From CAZAFL01 sp964484465 (lineage in GTDB: Bacteria > Bacteroidota > Ignavibacteria > UBA10030 > SZUA-254): DNA of 64,000 nt. The notes below the pieces were generated by a model that worked only from the letters and a program-made list of their open reading frames with translations, was not told the DNA's origin and did not search any database. The position numbers were made by a program, and so were the translations under genes. The stretch covers positions 124,001 to 188,000 of the forward strand of contig CAZAFL010000001.1 of assembly GCA_964484465.1 (NCBI GenBank), written 5' to 3'. This document shows positions 26,197 to 35,374 of the stretch, in pieces (positions within the stretch are counted from its first letter, which is position 1; every line of letters begins with the position of its first letter).

Positions 26197-28515
26197 ATGA
26201 TTAAACGTTTTCGAAAATCTGCGCGAAGAGTTTCAATATTCGTGGCGATTACACTTGCCACGGTTATTCTTGTGTACGCCTGGGGGGCGACTGGACATCA
26301 CTTTATTAACCTCAAAGCGCCGGCGAACCTGCCGGCTTCGATGGGCTGGTTCAAGGCGGACAGCATTTTCTTTCAGGATCATGCATCTGATGCTGATATC
26401 CGGCGTGACAATTCCGACACGACATTCGGCGCGGAACAATGGCGGCATTATATCGATATCGATGCTTATCCTGATTTCCATAACATGCCGCATGACCTCG
26501 ATTCATGCATCACATTGTACGGGTACGAAACGGTAAAGACCAGAGGCATGAATCCATGGGCGACGAAGTGGGTACTGGATTCGCTCACTGCACAGCTGGC
26601 ACGAGGGGACACAAATGCTGCTAAACAGACTGGAGCGGATTTGGGACATTATGTCGGAGATGCCCACCAGCCGCTTCACGCGACAGCTAATTATGACGGG
26701 CAATTTACCGGCAATAACGGTATTCATTCGAGGTATGAAACGACCATGATCAATACGTTTCAATCCTCTCTTTTCGTCCATCCTGATTCGATCCAGTATA
26801 TTGTATCCCCCGTGGATTATGCTTTTACTTATCTTTTCCATACGAACTCTCTTAAGGATTCGGTTTTCGCAGCAGATAATTATGCCAAAGCAGCGAGCGG
26901 TTGGAGCGGCAGTGGGTCTCCGCCTGGGTCGTATTATACCTATCTTTGGGCGTATGCGAAAAATTTCACTCTCGACCAGTTCCAGCGAGCTACAATTGCA
27001 CTTGCAAGTTTGTGGTATACTGCTTGGGTGAATGCACAAATGTCACCTCTTATGTTCGTGTCTCCGGGAAGTCTCGACTTCGGTACTATCCTTGTCGGTT
27101 CGAACAAGCTCGACAGCATCACCATCTCTAATCCTGGGTTCGATACGCTTGTAATATCTTCCATCACTTCAGGTAATCCCGAATTTTCCATCTCCTCTTC
27201 CGGAAACACCATCCTTCCGGGCACAAGCAAGCAATATTATGTCACATTCACACCGATTGACACAGTCAGTTCTGTGGATACAATTACGGTCACTCACAAT
27301 GCCCCGGGTTCGCCGACGAAAATTCCCGTACATGGCGTCGGAGGCTATTCTACAGTGCACGTCTCTCTTGCAACACGCTGGAATTTGATTTCAAACCCCG
27401 TGACAACGGCGAATGATTCCGTGTGGAAGTTGTTCCCAACCTCCCTGTACCCATATGTCTATGCCTTCACCTCAGATAGTGGTTATGTGCAGAGGTCAAA
27501 CATGAAAAATGGCATAGGTTTCTGGGGAAAATTTGGAGCTTTGCAGAGTGCAGCGGTTTTGGGTGTTCTTCGCAATAGCGACTCTATCGACGTATCACCG
27601 GGTTGGAACCTCGTCGGCTCTATCTCATCACCGGTGAGTTCGTCTTCGGTGACGACAATCGGGACTATATTGCAATCGCCTTTTTACGCTTATATAAATG
27701 GCTATAAATCCGCCGACACCCTTAAACCGGGCAGAGGATATTGGATAAAGGTAAGCACATCTGGCAAATTATTGTTTGGTTCGGGTTCAGTGGTATCCCC
27801 AACGACACGATCACAGGCAGGTTCCTTCGCCGGGTTGAATCGTCTGGAAATAGAAGATGGGGACGGCAATCGGCAAACCCTCTACTTCGGAAAAATGATG
27901 ACCGGTAATTTATCTTATTCGAGTGGATCAGTCCGGACACCGGTGGACTTAGCACAATATGAGTTGCCTCCAGTACCCCCTGCGGGCACGTTTGATGCTC
28001 GTTTCAGTACGCAGCGGATTATGGCGGCGCCTGAGAAAAACGCCTCAAAGGAAATTCCAATTCTTATTTCTTCGTCATCATTTCCCGTAAAGATACGCTG
28101 GATCATGACCGACTGTTCCACCATCGAAACAATTGTCATCGATGGCAGAAAAATTCCGATGACGGAAAATCACGAAGAACAGATCACGAGCCCTGCATCT
28201 CGCGTCTCTATGCGTTTCAATCCCGCGAATGGCGGGAATATTCCGCAGCATTTTGCACTCGAGCAGAATTACCCCAATCCGTTTAATCCGGCAACTATAA
28301 TTCGTTATCAATTACCTGTTACTGCCGATGTGAAGCTGAGGATTTATAACACGTTGGGCGAGGTGGTTGCAACTGTTGTCGATGAGGTGGAGGAAGCCGG
28401 GGCTAAGTCGGTCGAGTGGCGGGTTCCGCAAATAGGCGTTGCCAGCGGTGTATATTATTATCGGTTGACTGCAGGGAATTATACAGAGACGAAGAAACTT
28501 TTATTGATGAAATAA
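26197..28515 (+). CDS. T9SS-secreted S1/P1-type zinc nuclease or phospholipase C
   Basis: 772 residues. The signal peptide should be cut at VYA|WGATGHH, leaving Trp29 as residue 1 and His34 as residue 6, exactly the N-terminal zinc ligands of P1 nuclease. Further ligands fit: Asp in SDADIRR, His in WRHYID, then HYVGDAHQPLH with the 116/120/126 spacing, and HSRYE with the final Glu typical of bacterial phospholipase C. A choice-of-anchor-D-like beta domain (about 285-385) comes next, then a module shared with the caspase-like protein (WNLIS, GWNLVGSIS, GYWIK, QTLYFG, FDARF). The sorting domain (LEQNYPNPFNPATIIRY, ending KKLLLMK) closes it. Nucleic-acid versus phospholipid substrate is not decidable here. 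Confidence 0.88.
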   Translation: MIKRFRKSARRVSIFVAITLATVILVYAWGATGHHFINLKAPANLPASMGWFKADSIFFQDHASDADIRRDNSDTTFGAEQWRHYIDIDAYPDFHNMPHDLDSCITLYGYETVKTRGMNPWATKWVLDSLTAQLARGDTNAAKQTGADLGHYVGDAHQPLHATANYDGQFTGNNGIHSRYETTMINTFQSSLFVHPDSIQYIVSPVDYAFTYLFHTNSLKDSVFAADNYAKAASGWSGSGSPPGSYYTYLWAYAKNFTLDQFQRATIALASLWYTAWVNAQMSPLMFVSPGSLDFGTILVGSNKLDSITISNPGFDTLVISSITSGNPEFSISSSGNTILPGTSKQYYVTFTPIDTVSSVDTITVTHNAPGSPTKIPVHGVGGYSTVHVSLATRWNLISNPVTTANDSVWKLFPTSLYPYVYAFTSDSGYVQRSNMKNGIGFWGKFGALQSAAVLGVLRNSDSIDVSPGWNLVGSISSPVSSSSVTTIGTILQSPFYAYINGYKSADTLKPGRGYWIKVSTSGKLLFGSGSVVSPTTRSQAGSFAGLNRLEIEDGDGNRQTLYFGKMMTGNLSYSSGSVRTPVDLAQYELPPVPPAGTFDARFSTQRIMAAPEKNASKEIPILISSSSFPVKIRWIMTDCSTIETIVIDGRKIPMTENHEEQITSPASRVSMRFNPANGGNIPQHFALEQNYPNPFNPATIIRYQLPVTADVKLRIYNTLGEVVATVVDEVEEAGAKSVEWRVPQIGVASGVYYYRLTAGNYTETKKLLLMK

Positions 28516-28577
28516 ATCTCTGGGTTTCCCCACCAGGTTTACGAAAAAACAAAGGGTAGCGCCAGGTCGCTCGCTCC

Positions 28578-29681
28578 TTAAGTCAATTTTTTAGTATTTT
28601 TCATGGCGGCGAGTACGAGTCTGGGGTCTATATCATTGGTTATGAGGATCTCTCCCACTTTTTTCGGCAGAACGAATTTTACTTTCTTGTTCTTCCCGAA
28701 GAGCTGCTTCATAAAAGTTGTTTTATTGAAGAACGTCCAATTGGGTTTGAACTGAATTCGTTGTAAAATGGAATGAATGCGTTCGAACCCATCCTTGCTG
28801 ATAATACCTGCATCGCGCGCGATGTGAAGTTCCCACCGCAAACCAATAAGGACAGCTTCACCATGGTGAAGTTTATAGCGGGAATGATGTTCGAGCGCGT
28901 GTCCAATCGTGTGGCCAAGATTTAACACGGCTCTTCCTCTCGAGGCATTTGTTTCCCGCTCATCAGCTGACACCATCGCCGCTTTGAGAATATTGCAGTG
29001 CAACACGATGTCCTGCAATACATCAAGGTCGAGGCGAATGATGTTTTCAAGGTACTGTTCGAGCAATGAACAGAACTGTTCATCGAGGATTGCATATTTC
29101 ACCACTTCGCCGAGCCCGCAGAATATTTCCCTCTTTGGAAGGGTTGAGAGCAATGCTACATCTGAAAGGACGAACTTTGGCTGGTAAAATGCTCCGATTG
29201 CGTTTTTGCCATTCGGATGATTTATTGCGGTTTTTCCTCCAATGGCGCTTTCTACCTGAGCGAGCAATGTAGTCGGCACATGTACAAGTTTGACACCGCG
29301 CCGGTAAGTGGCTGCTGTAAAGCCCGTTACATCTCCCACAACTCCCCCACCGAGTGCGATAACTGCTGAATCCCGCGGGAGTCGGGCAGTAAGAAATTTT
29401 GTGAAAATGAAATTTGCACATGAGAGAGATTTTTGCCGTTCTCCGGTTCCGATTACAATCTCGATAATATCATGACCCGTGTGTCGAAGAGAGTTCCCGA
29501 GATGGCGAAGATAGAGTGGAGCAACATGTTTATCGGTGACAATGGCAAGTTGTTGCGGAAGGTTATGGCTTTCATAGCATTCAGCAAAAGTACTGAGAAT
29601 TTCTCTTCCCAAGTAAATCGGATAGCTCCGCTCCTGTAAATCGACCGTCACCTGTTTCACTGCGGGAGCCCCTTTATTCAA
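28578..29681 (-). CDS. aroB: 3-dehydroquinate synthase
   Basis: This 367-residue enzyme converts DAHP to 3-dehydroquinate, the second shikimate-pathway step, in the cytoplasm with NAD and a divalent metal. Diagnostic segments are GGGVVGDVTGFTAATYRRG (about 111-129), VPTTLLAQVESAIGGKTAIN (about 135-154) and NLGHTIGHALEHH with the metal-binding histidines. HGEAVLIGL is also present. The start overlaps the end of aroK by eight bases, so translation is coupled. The C-terminal half is slightly more divergent than usual but intact. Confidence 0.96.
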   Translation of the reverse strand: MNKGAPAVKQVTVDLQERSYPIYLGREILSTFAECYESHNLPQQLAIVTDKHVAPLYLRHLGNSLRHTGHDIIEIVIGTGERQKSLSCANFIFTKFLTARLPRDSAVIALGGGVVGDVTGFTAATYRRGVKLVHVPTTLLAQVESAIGGKTAINHPNGKNAIGAFYQPKFVLSDVALLSTLPKREIFCGLGEVVKYAILDEQFCSLLEQYLENIIRLDLDVLQDIVLHCNILKAAMVSADERETNASRGRAVLNLGHTIGHALEHHSRYKLHHGEAVLIGLRWELHIARDAGIISKDGFERIHSILQRIQFKPNWTFFNKTTFMKQLFGKNKKVKFVLPKKVGEILITNDIDPRLVLAAMKNTKKLT

Positions 29682-30225
29682 TGAGCCACTTTAGGCTTCG
29701 GACGAGTTCGTCAACGGTTAACCCGACGCGGGCTTCGTTGGTAGGGATTGTGAGGTCGGCTTGGTTATAAAACGGTTCTCTCGATTCGAGAAGAAAATTG
29801 ATGCGTATGCGTAATTCATCATCGGGCAGAAGGGAACCTTCCTGAGTCTTGAGCAGCGGCCGGTCTCTCTTGAATTTCATACGCTGGATAATATGTTCGA
29901 TATCTGTCTTGAGGTAGACCAGGACACCGGTGGCTTTCACAAGCTGCAAGTTTTCGTCGTTGGCAATTGTCCCTCCTCCGAGTGAAACCACACACGCTTG
30001 TCGCCGGCTTATTTCGTGGAGGAGCTTACGCTCTGTCTCACGGAAAAAATGTTCTCCCAAGTCGGAGAAAATTTCTGAAACTTTCTTCCCGGTGACTTTT
30101 TCAATCTCGGTATCGATATCTACGGTATCATATCCGATGGTATTTGCAAGAATGGGGGCAATAGTGCTCTTGCCACTTCCCATAAAGCCTGCAAGATAGA
30201 CCAGGCTTTTTTTTTGCTTCTCCAT
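29674..30225 (-). CDS. aroK: Shikimate kinase
   Basis: This 183-residue P-loop kinase phosphorylates shikimate at position 3. It has Walker A GFMGSGKSTI (about 14-23), the shikimate-binding DIDTEIEK with the conserved Asp pair, FRETERKLL with the substrate Arg, and the glycine-rich VSLGGGTIA. The lid RDRPLL is also present. It follows the outer-membrane protein gene by 5 bp and overlaps aroB, so both shikimate genes ride on the foldase operon. Confidence 0.96.
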   Translation of the reverse strand: MEKQKKSLVYLAGFMGSGKSTIAPILANTIGYDTVDIDTEIEKVTGKKVSEIFSDLGEHFFRETERKLLHEISRRQACVVSLGGGTIANDENLQLVKATGVLVYLKTDIEHIIQRMKFKRDRPLLKTQEGSLLPDDELRIRINFLLESREPFYNQADLTIPTNEARVGLTVDELVRSLKWLIE

Positions 30226-30230
30226 AACTG

Positions 30231-30935
30231 TTAGAAACGAGCAACAAGACCGAGTGTCACGGTCATACTGTTGATGCTGATGCGGGAATCAAGAGGTTGT
30301 TGATCAAGTGAAATGGAAGTGCCCTGGTAGGTTGCAGTCGTTTGTAAAAACTTATTAATGGTTTCAAATTGCACGTTCCTGAATTTCAATTCGCTTCTGA
30401 GGGAAAAAAGGGGGCTCAACGTATATTGTATACCACTGAGTATATGAATCCCTACTCCCGGATTCCGTTCTACGGTAATTGCGGTGACATCCGCAATCTT
30501 GTAGGTCCTTTCTCCGAAATAGAGACCGCCGCCGCCGCCCATGTACAGCTGGATCATTTCGTCGCCGATAGGAATAGTGAAATATCCTGAGAGTTCAACA
30601 GGTATTGCAGTGAAACCATCAATGAGAGGGATTGATTTATTATACGATTGAGGGAGTGCGTACGACTCGGTACGTGAGATATATTCTATGTTGAGGCCGA
30701 GCTGAATGCTGCTTTCTTCGAATTGACGGCGAATATCGATTGACATACCGAAAAGATTATCAAGCGGCAGAAATTGATTTCTTGTAAGCTCATCAGCGCT
30801 CCCGATATTGAGAAAGATTTTAGAGGAGGTTGTAAAGGTCCCGCTAGCAGACACGGTATAGAGACGTTCCTGCGCTCTCCCGTGCGCAGCAAGTATAAAC
30901 AGTAACGCGACTATGCAACTATAGGCCCGCCGCAT
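30231..30935 (-). CDS. Outer-membrane beta-barrel protein of unknown function
   Basis: 234 residues with a signal peptide (MRRAYSCIVALLFILAAHGR, cut near AQ). The mature part alternates polar and aromatic residues in strand-length stretches (EESSIQLGLNIEYISRTES, SLRSELKFRNVQFETIN). It ends MTVTLGLVARF, a C-terminal Phe typical of barrels recognised by BamA. Length and pattern suggest an eight- to ten-stranded OmpA/OmpX-like barrel. The gene is 29 bp after the PpiD/SurA-like foldase, which may help fold it. Confidence 0.72.
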   Translation of the reverse strand: MRRAYSCIVALLFILAAHGRAQERLYTVSASGTFTTSSKIFLNIGSADELTRNQFLPLDNLFGMSIDIRRQFEESSIQLGLNIEYISRTESYALPQSYNKSIPLIDGFTAIPVELSGYFTIPIGDEMIQLYMGGGGGLYFGERTYKIADVTAITVERNPGVGIHILSGIQYTLSPLFSLRSELKFRNVQFETINKFLQTTATYQGTSISLDQQPLDSRISINSMTVTLGLVARF

Positions 30936-30964
30936 AAAAGTTCGACTTTACCAATGGACAACAC

Positions 30965-33070
30965 CTACTGCTTATAGAACAAATCCCGGTTGTCAACAAT
31001 TTCAGCAGATTTTTTCAGCTGTTCCGACCAGGCGGACAGAAAACGGTTGCGTTTGTCGGACAGGAGCTGTGAGCGCAACGTCTCTTTCTGTCTGTTAAAA
31101 GCAGTCGAATCGAATGTGGATTTATTCGTCAGTTTAACAATATAGACCCCGCGGGTACCTTCAACAGTTGCAGGATTTCCAACTGGTAGGGACGAAACCT
31201 TCCCCATAAACTTCATATCATAACCGATTCCTGCAATCGATGTTGTCACGGTAAAGGGGCCTATGTGGTCGAACGCAAGATCCGGACGTTTTGCTTTTAA
31301 CGATTTCAGACTGTCGGACGGTCCGATTGTTTTTAAAAGTTCGGATGCCATTTCTTTCAGCTTCTCAATTTTCTTTGCTGTTCGAACAGCAAGCTGCACA
31401 TTATCTTTGACATCATCAAACGGGCGGACCCCGTTCTCGTGCGCCTCAGAGATTATGAAAACACCGACACCGTTCTGAACTGATATGGGTTCGCTGATGT
31501 CGCCGACTTTCCCCTTAAAGGCAAATTTATTCAATGGCTGGTTCATACCGAACCCCGGAATGACAGCATTTTTTTGGAACGATTGTGTCTGAACGATGAC
31601 GTATTTTTCAGCAATTGCTTCCTTCTCGAAGTTCCCCTGCTTGGCGAGATAAGCAAAATCCTGCGCCCGTTGATTGATGTCGTTGCGTGTCTGGGCGGTT
31701 GCTTTGATCGTCATCCGGATGTCAGCAAGTTTTACTTCGCGATTGTCGTGAGCGATCACTTTAATGATATGGTAACCGAATTGCGTTCTCACCGGACCGA
31801 CGAATTGACCCGGTTTCGCTTTGAATGAAGCTTCCTCGAACGGTTTAACCATTTGGCCCTTGCCGAACCATCCTAAGTCACCCCCTTTAGACCCGGAGCC
31901 GGGATCTTTGGAATATTTTCGGGCAAGGTCATCGAAATGTTCTCCCTTCTTCGCCGAAGCAAGTATATCCTTTGCCTGCTTCAACGCCTTCACACTGTCA
32001 TTATTTTCGATAGAGATGAGAATATGGCTTGCGCGCACGAAATCGTTTGCGCCTTTGCGGAAGTCGATAACTTTAATCAGGTCGTATCCGTTATTATCAT
32101 AAATGGGACCGATGATGTCCCCCGCGGCAGCCGAAAAAACCAGAGCTTCTTTTTCCTGACTTAGTTCTCCGTGTTTGAAATATGTGTCTGAGGCGGGAGT
32201 TTCAGAATACGTTTTTATCAGGTCGTTGAAACCCGCTCCGTCCTTCGCGCGTTTGGTGATATCTTCCATGTCGGAAATAACAGAAGTGGTGTCGCTATTC
32301 GACGGTCTGTCGGGGAAAAGAACATATTTTAATTTCCGCGACGCTTCGACCTTGTAATCTTCTGCATGGTCGTTGTAGTATCGGTGAAAGTCGTCATCGG
32401 AAAGAGAGAGGTCTTTGTCCTGAACAAGTTTGTTTGGGTCGAGAAATACATAGTCGGCGTCGTAGCGGATATTCTGGTCGGCGAATTTTTCTGAGATTTC
32501 TCCTTCACTGACCTTCACTGAAGCCGTAATGACGCTCTGAAGTTTTTCCTGAAGACGCTGTTGCTTTAACGCGTCTTCGATGCGAACCCAGACATCTTTA
32601 TTGCGCGGGTCCTGAATCGCAGATTCGTATGCTTGCCGGTTGAAGACGCCCGTGCTGTCGGTAAATTGTCTCTTCAGAAAATCGGGAGGGGCATCCCCCT
32701 TTACCCAGTCGATAATTTCCTGGTCGGAAACGGTGATGCCTAACTGTTTAATCTCTTCATCATATAGTTCTCGGTCGACAAGCTGGTTCCAGACCTGATC
32801 CCGGATCATTTTCATCTGCTCATCATCTGGCTCGGTCCCTGTTTGAGTTTTTTGATTCTCTGCAGTTTGTCGGACAAGGTCGGAAAACTCTTTGTATCCG
32901 ATGGCTTTACTATTGATCATTCCGACTTCTTGCTCCTGGCTGCTTTGGCGAGCATGCTTTCTTCCTGTGATGTCCATTCCCCAGTCGAGCACTATGTAGA
33001 TAACAAAAAGGCCAGCGAAAACGGCGAAAACGGTTGCCATGCTTTCGCGAATTTTGGTCATTAACGGCAT
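30965..33070 (-). CDS. Membrane-anchored peptidyl-prolyl isomerase (PpiD/SurA-like foldase)
   Basis: 701 residues with one N-terminal transmembrane helix (about 13-30, AVFAGLFVIYIVLDWG). A SurA-N-like region follows from residue 50, and a parvulin (rotamase) domain lies at about 340-440, shown by RASHILISIENND, KYSKDPGSGSKGGDLGWFGKG and PVRTQFGYHIIKVI. The C-terminal part repeats the chaperone fold. PpiD-type proteins sit in the inner membrane facing the periplasm and help outer-membrane proteins fold after Sec export. The site AAAGGAA precedes the ATG and a good promoter lies about 45 bp upstream. It is the first gene of the foldase, barrel, aroK and aroB transcript. Confidence 0.9.
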   Translation of the reverse strand: MPLMTKIRESMATVFAVFAGLFVIYIVLDWGMDITGRKHARQSSQEQEVGMINSKAIGYKEFSDLVRQTAENQKTQTGTEPDDEQMKMIRDQVWNQLVDRELYDEEIKQLGITVSDQEIIDWVKGDAPPDFLKRQFTDSTGVFNRQAYESAIQDPRNKDVWVRIEDALKQQRLQEKLQSVITASVKVSEGEISEKFADQNIRYDADYVFLDPNKLVQDKDLSLSDDDFHRYYNDHAEDYKVEASRKLKYVLFPDRPSNSDTTSVISDMEDITKRAKDGAGFNDLIKTYSETPASDTYFKHGELSQEKEALVFSAAAGDIIGPIYDNNGYDLIKVIDFRKGANDFVRASHILISIENNDSVKALKQAKDILASAKKGEHFDDLARKYSKDPGSGSKGGDLGWFGKGQMVKPFEEASFKAKPGQFVGPVRTQFGYHIIKVIAHDNREVKLADIRMTIKATAQTRNDINQRAQDFAYLAKQGNFEKEAIAEKYVIVQTQSFQKNAVIPGFGMNQPLNKFAFKGKVGDISEPISVQNGVGVFIISEAHENGVRPFDDVKDNVQLAVRTAKKIEKLKEMASELLKTIGPSDSLKSLKAKRPDLAFDHIGPFTVTTSIAGIGYDMKFMGKVSSLPVGNPATVEGTRGVYIVKLTNKSTFDSTAFNRQKETLRSQLLSDKRNRFLSAWSEQLKKSAEIVDNRDLFYKQ

Positions 33071-33113
33071 GAAATTCGACTTCCTTTAGAAAAATGTGGA
33101 ATAATTCAGAGGT

Positions 33114-33144
33114 AAAATATACGACAAAAATGCCTCAGAAGCAA
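33114..33144 (-). promoter_or_regulatory. Bacteroidota-type promoter for the foldase/aroKB operon
   Basis: On the minus strand, TTG (33142-33144), exactly 20 bp, then TATATTTT (33114-33121; 7 of 8 positions of TAnnTTTG). It is followed by a short leader and the ribosome site at 33080-33087. Confidence 0.6.
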
Positions 33145-33217
33145 TGGAAATTGGAGGATACTACAACCGGAAAGTTGGAAAAATCGAAAACACAACTTTA
33201 CCTGTCAAGGGTGTGCG

Positions 33218-33248
33218 TTGCTTATCGACCGCAGGGAAAGTATATTGA
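33218..33248 (+). promoter_or_regulatory. Probable promoter for threonine synthase
   Basis: TTG at 33218-33220, exactly 20 bp, then TATATTGA at 33241-33248, matching TAnnTT but not the final TG. The same variant with the same spacing precedes the GH57 gene at 57208. It lies 20 bp upstream of the thrC ATG. Confidence 0.4.
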
Positions 33249-33268
33249 TCCGATAATTTATCGAGGAT

Positions 33269-34456
33269 ATGATGCAATCGATATATTTTACTCATCTTCG
33301 CTGCAGCAGCTGTACCGAAAAGTATTCTCCGGATAAAGTCCGCACAGTGTGTACACGATGCGGAAAAACCCTTCTCGCAGAATATGATTTCAGCGGACTG
33401 AAAAAGGCTTTGAACCCGCATCAAATCGCTGCCAGAACCGGAACGCTATGGAGGTACCGGGAAGTTCTGCCGGTTATTCAGGACTCCTCTATTATTTCAT
33501 TGGGGGAGGGGTGGACGCCGATTCTCAATGCAAACAAAATTGGCGCTGAAATCGGACATCCCAATCTTTCCATAAAAGACGAAGGATTTAACCCGACAGG
33601 GTCCTTCAAGGCGCGCGGCCTTTGTCTCGCAGTTTCAAAAGCTCATGAACTGGGAATCAAAGAGGCTGCAATGCCTTCAGCAGGAAACGCCGGCGGAGCT
33701 CTCGCAGCGTATGCGGCTAAAGCAAATATCGTATCTCATGTATTTGTCCCCAAAGATACGCCGCAAGTAAACATTAACGAGATTGCAATGTTCGGTGCGG
33801 AAGTTGTCCTTGTCGACGGCACAATCAGTGACGCGGCAAAAAAAATGAATGAAATCCGGCAGGGGAAAAATTGGTTCGATATGTCGACCATGAAAGAGCC
33901 GTACAGGCTTGAAGGGAAGAAAACAATGGGTTATGAAATTGCAGAACAGTTTCAATGGAAGCTCCCCGATGTGATTGTCTACCCTACAGGCGGCGGCACC
34001 GGGCTCATCGGGATGTGGAAGGCGTTTCATGAAATGGAAGCACTCGGCTGGATATCGAATCAAAGGCCCAAGATGATTTCCGTCCAGACGTCCGGCTGTG
34101 CGCCTATCGTAAGGGCGTTTCAAGGAACGAAGAAAGAATCCGAGTTCTGGAATAATGCTGTCACTGTTGCGTCGGGGCTACGGGTCCCCAAAGCATTTGC
34201 CGACCATCTGATTCTTGCCGCGATCTACGAGAGTCGGGGAACGGCTGTCGCCGTTTCCGACGATGAACTGCTCGCCGATATGAGACGTGTCGCTGCCCTT
34301 GAAGGTATATTTCTCTGTCCCGAAGGTGCGGCGGCTGTTTCTGCAGTCCGCAAACTTGCTGCAAACGGTTTTATCAAATCTTCTGATAACGTCCTGGTCT
34401 TCAATACCGGTTCGGGGTATAAATACACCGAGCTGTTTAACCGGAATATCAGTTGA
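33269..34456 (+). CDS. thrC: Threonine synthase
   Basis: This 395-residue PLP enzyme converts O-phosphohomoserine to threonine. An N-terminal zinc-ribbon-like segment (Cys12, Cys15, Cys28, Cys31) precedes the catalytic fold, as in the short class of threonine synthases. The PLP lysine is Lys114 in NPTGSFKARG, the phosphate loop is YPTGGGTGLIGMW, and SAGNAGGALAAYA is also conserved. GAGGAT before the ATG serves as ribosome site. It is transcribed away from the foldase operon and is followed 69 bp later by a STAS gene that appears to have its own promoter element. Confidence 0.94.
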   Translation: MMQSIYFTHLRCSSCTEKYSPDKVRTVCTRCGKTLLAEYDFSGLKKALNPHQIAARTGTLWRYREVLPVIQDSSIISLGEGWTPILNANKIGAEIGHPNLSIKDEGFNPTGSFKARGLCLAVSKAHELGIKEAAMPSAGNAGGALAAYAAKANIVSHVFVPKDTPQVNINEIAMFGAEVVLVDGTISDAAKKMNEIRQGKNWFDMSTMKEPYRLEGKKTMGYEIAEQFQWKLPDVIVYPTGGGTGLIGMWKAFHEMEALGWISNQRPKMISVQTSGCAPIVRAFQGTKKESEFWNNAVTVASGLRVPKAFADHLILAAIYESRGTAVAVSDDELLADMRRVAALEGIFLCPEGAAAVSAVRKLAANGFIKSSDNVLVFNTGSGYKYTELFNRNIS

Positions 34457-34488
34457 CTTTTAGACAGGACTTTTGTATGATTCAGCAC

Positions 34489-34496
34489 TATTTTTG
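34489..34496 (+). promoter_or_regulatory. Perfect -7 element upstream of the STAS gene
   Basis: TATTTTTG matches TAnnTTTG at all defined positions, 29 bp upstream of the ATG at 34526. No TTG sits 19-21 bp upstream, so the -33 half is missing or weak. Confidence 0.35.
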
Positions 34497-34525
34497 TCGA
34501 AGCATTCCATTTATGAGGAGATTCT

Positions 34526-34870
34526 ATGCAAATTAAAGAGAAAATCGAAAACAATATTGCCATCCTCACTTTTAAAGGTGATCTCCTTGGCGAACCGGAC
34601 ACGACACAGGTCCGTGATAAAATTCGCAGTCTTGTGAGTGATGAGGTAAAGCACGTTGTTATCGACCTTGGGAGTGTGAATTATATGAACAGCTCCGGCA
34701 TCGGGACATTAATTGCGTCATTGACGACCATGCGTAACAGCGGAGGTGACCTTCGCCTTGCAAACGTCGGAGGGAAGGTACAAAACCTTTTCGTGATGAC
34801 GCAGCTTGTGAAAGTCTTTGACACGTATGAGACTGTCGAACGGGCGCTCGCAAGTTACAAAGGCAAATAA
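34526..34870 (+). CDS. STAS-domain anti-sigma-factor antagonist
   Basis: This 114-residue protein of the SpoIIAA/RsbV type binds a cognate anti-sigma or switch kinase and is switched off by serine phosphorylation. The key segment is VNYMNSSGIGTLIAS, with the phospho-site serine at 56 or 57. The strand before it, HVVIDLGS, is typical of the fold. GAGGAG is the ribosome site. No anti-sigma kinase or phosphatase lies nearby, so its partners are elsewhere. It is followed 30 bp later by the PEBP gene. Confidence 0.92.
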   Translation: MQIKEKIENNIAILTFKGDLLGEPDTTQVRDKIRSLVSDEVKHVVIDLGSVNYMNSSGIGTLIASLTTMRNSGGDLRLANVGGKVQNLFVMTQLVKVFDTYETVERALASYKGK

Positions 34871-34900
34871 GAAACAACATCTCTTGCCCGCGGAGGGCAG

Positions 34901-35371
34901 ATGCATCTTTCCAGTTCAGCATTTCAAGACAGGAAATCGATCCCGACAAAATACGCCTACAACGGCGTCATGGGAGGAAGAAATATCTCGTTACCCCTTT
35001 CCTGGAGTGATGCTCCGCGGGAAACAAAATCTTTCGCGATTTCGATAGTTGACCCTCACCCGGTCGCTAATAACTGGGTGCATTGGTTTGTCATCAATAT
35101 TCCAGGCAGCGTTGAATCTCTTGCGGAGGGGGCATCCACAAAAAACATGCCTGCAGGTTCGAAGGAATTGTACAATACGTATGGCTCTCTCGGATACGGC
35201 GGACCTGAGCCTCCGAAAGGTTCGGGACCTCATCCGTATGCAGTGATCGTGTACGCGCTCAATGTGGAAAGTCTCAACCTCTCACTGAACACAACCCTCA
35301 ACGCATTCAAGAATGCATTGGAAGGAAAAGTTATCGCCTCTGCCAAGATAGTAGGAATGTACGAACGTTAA
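34901..35371 (+). CDS. YbhB/YbcL family PEBP-like protein
   Basis: This 156-residue protein belongs to the phosphatidylethanolamine-binding / Raf-kinase-inhibitor-like superfamily. The ligand-pocket motifs are DPHPVANNWVHW (about 50-61) and GYGGPEPPKGSGPHPY (about 99-114), matching the DPDAP and GPxPPxGxHxY boxes. There is no signal peptide, so it is cytoplasmic. The biochemical role of bacterial members is not established. GCGGAGGG is the ribosome site. The gene is convergent with ada, with 3 bp between the stops. Confidence 0.9.
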   Translation: MHLSSSAFQDRKSIPTKYAYNGVMGGRNISLPLSWSDAPRETKSFAISIVDPHPVANNWVHWFVINIPGSVESLAEGASTKNMPAGSKELYNTYGSLGYGGPEPPKGSGPHPYAVIVYALNVESLNLSLNTTLNAFKNALEGKVIASAKIVGMYER

Positions 35372-35374
35372 AGT

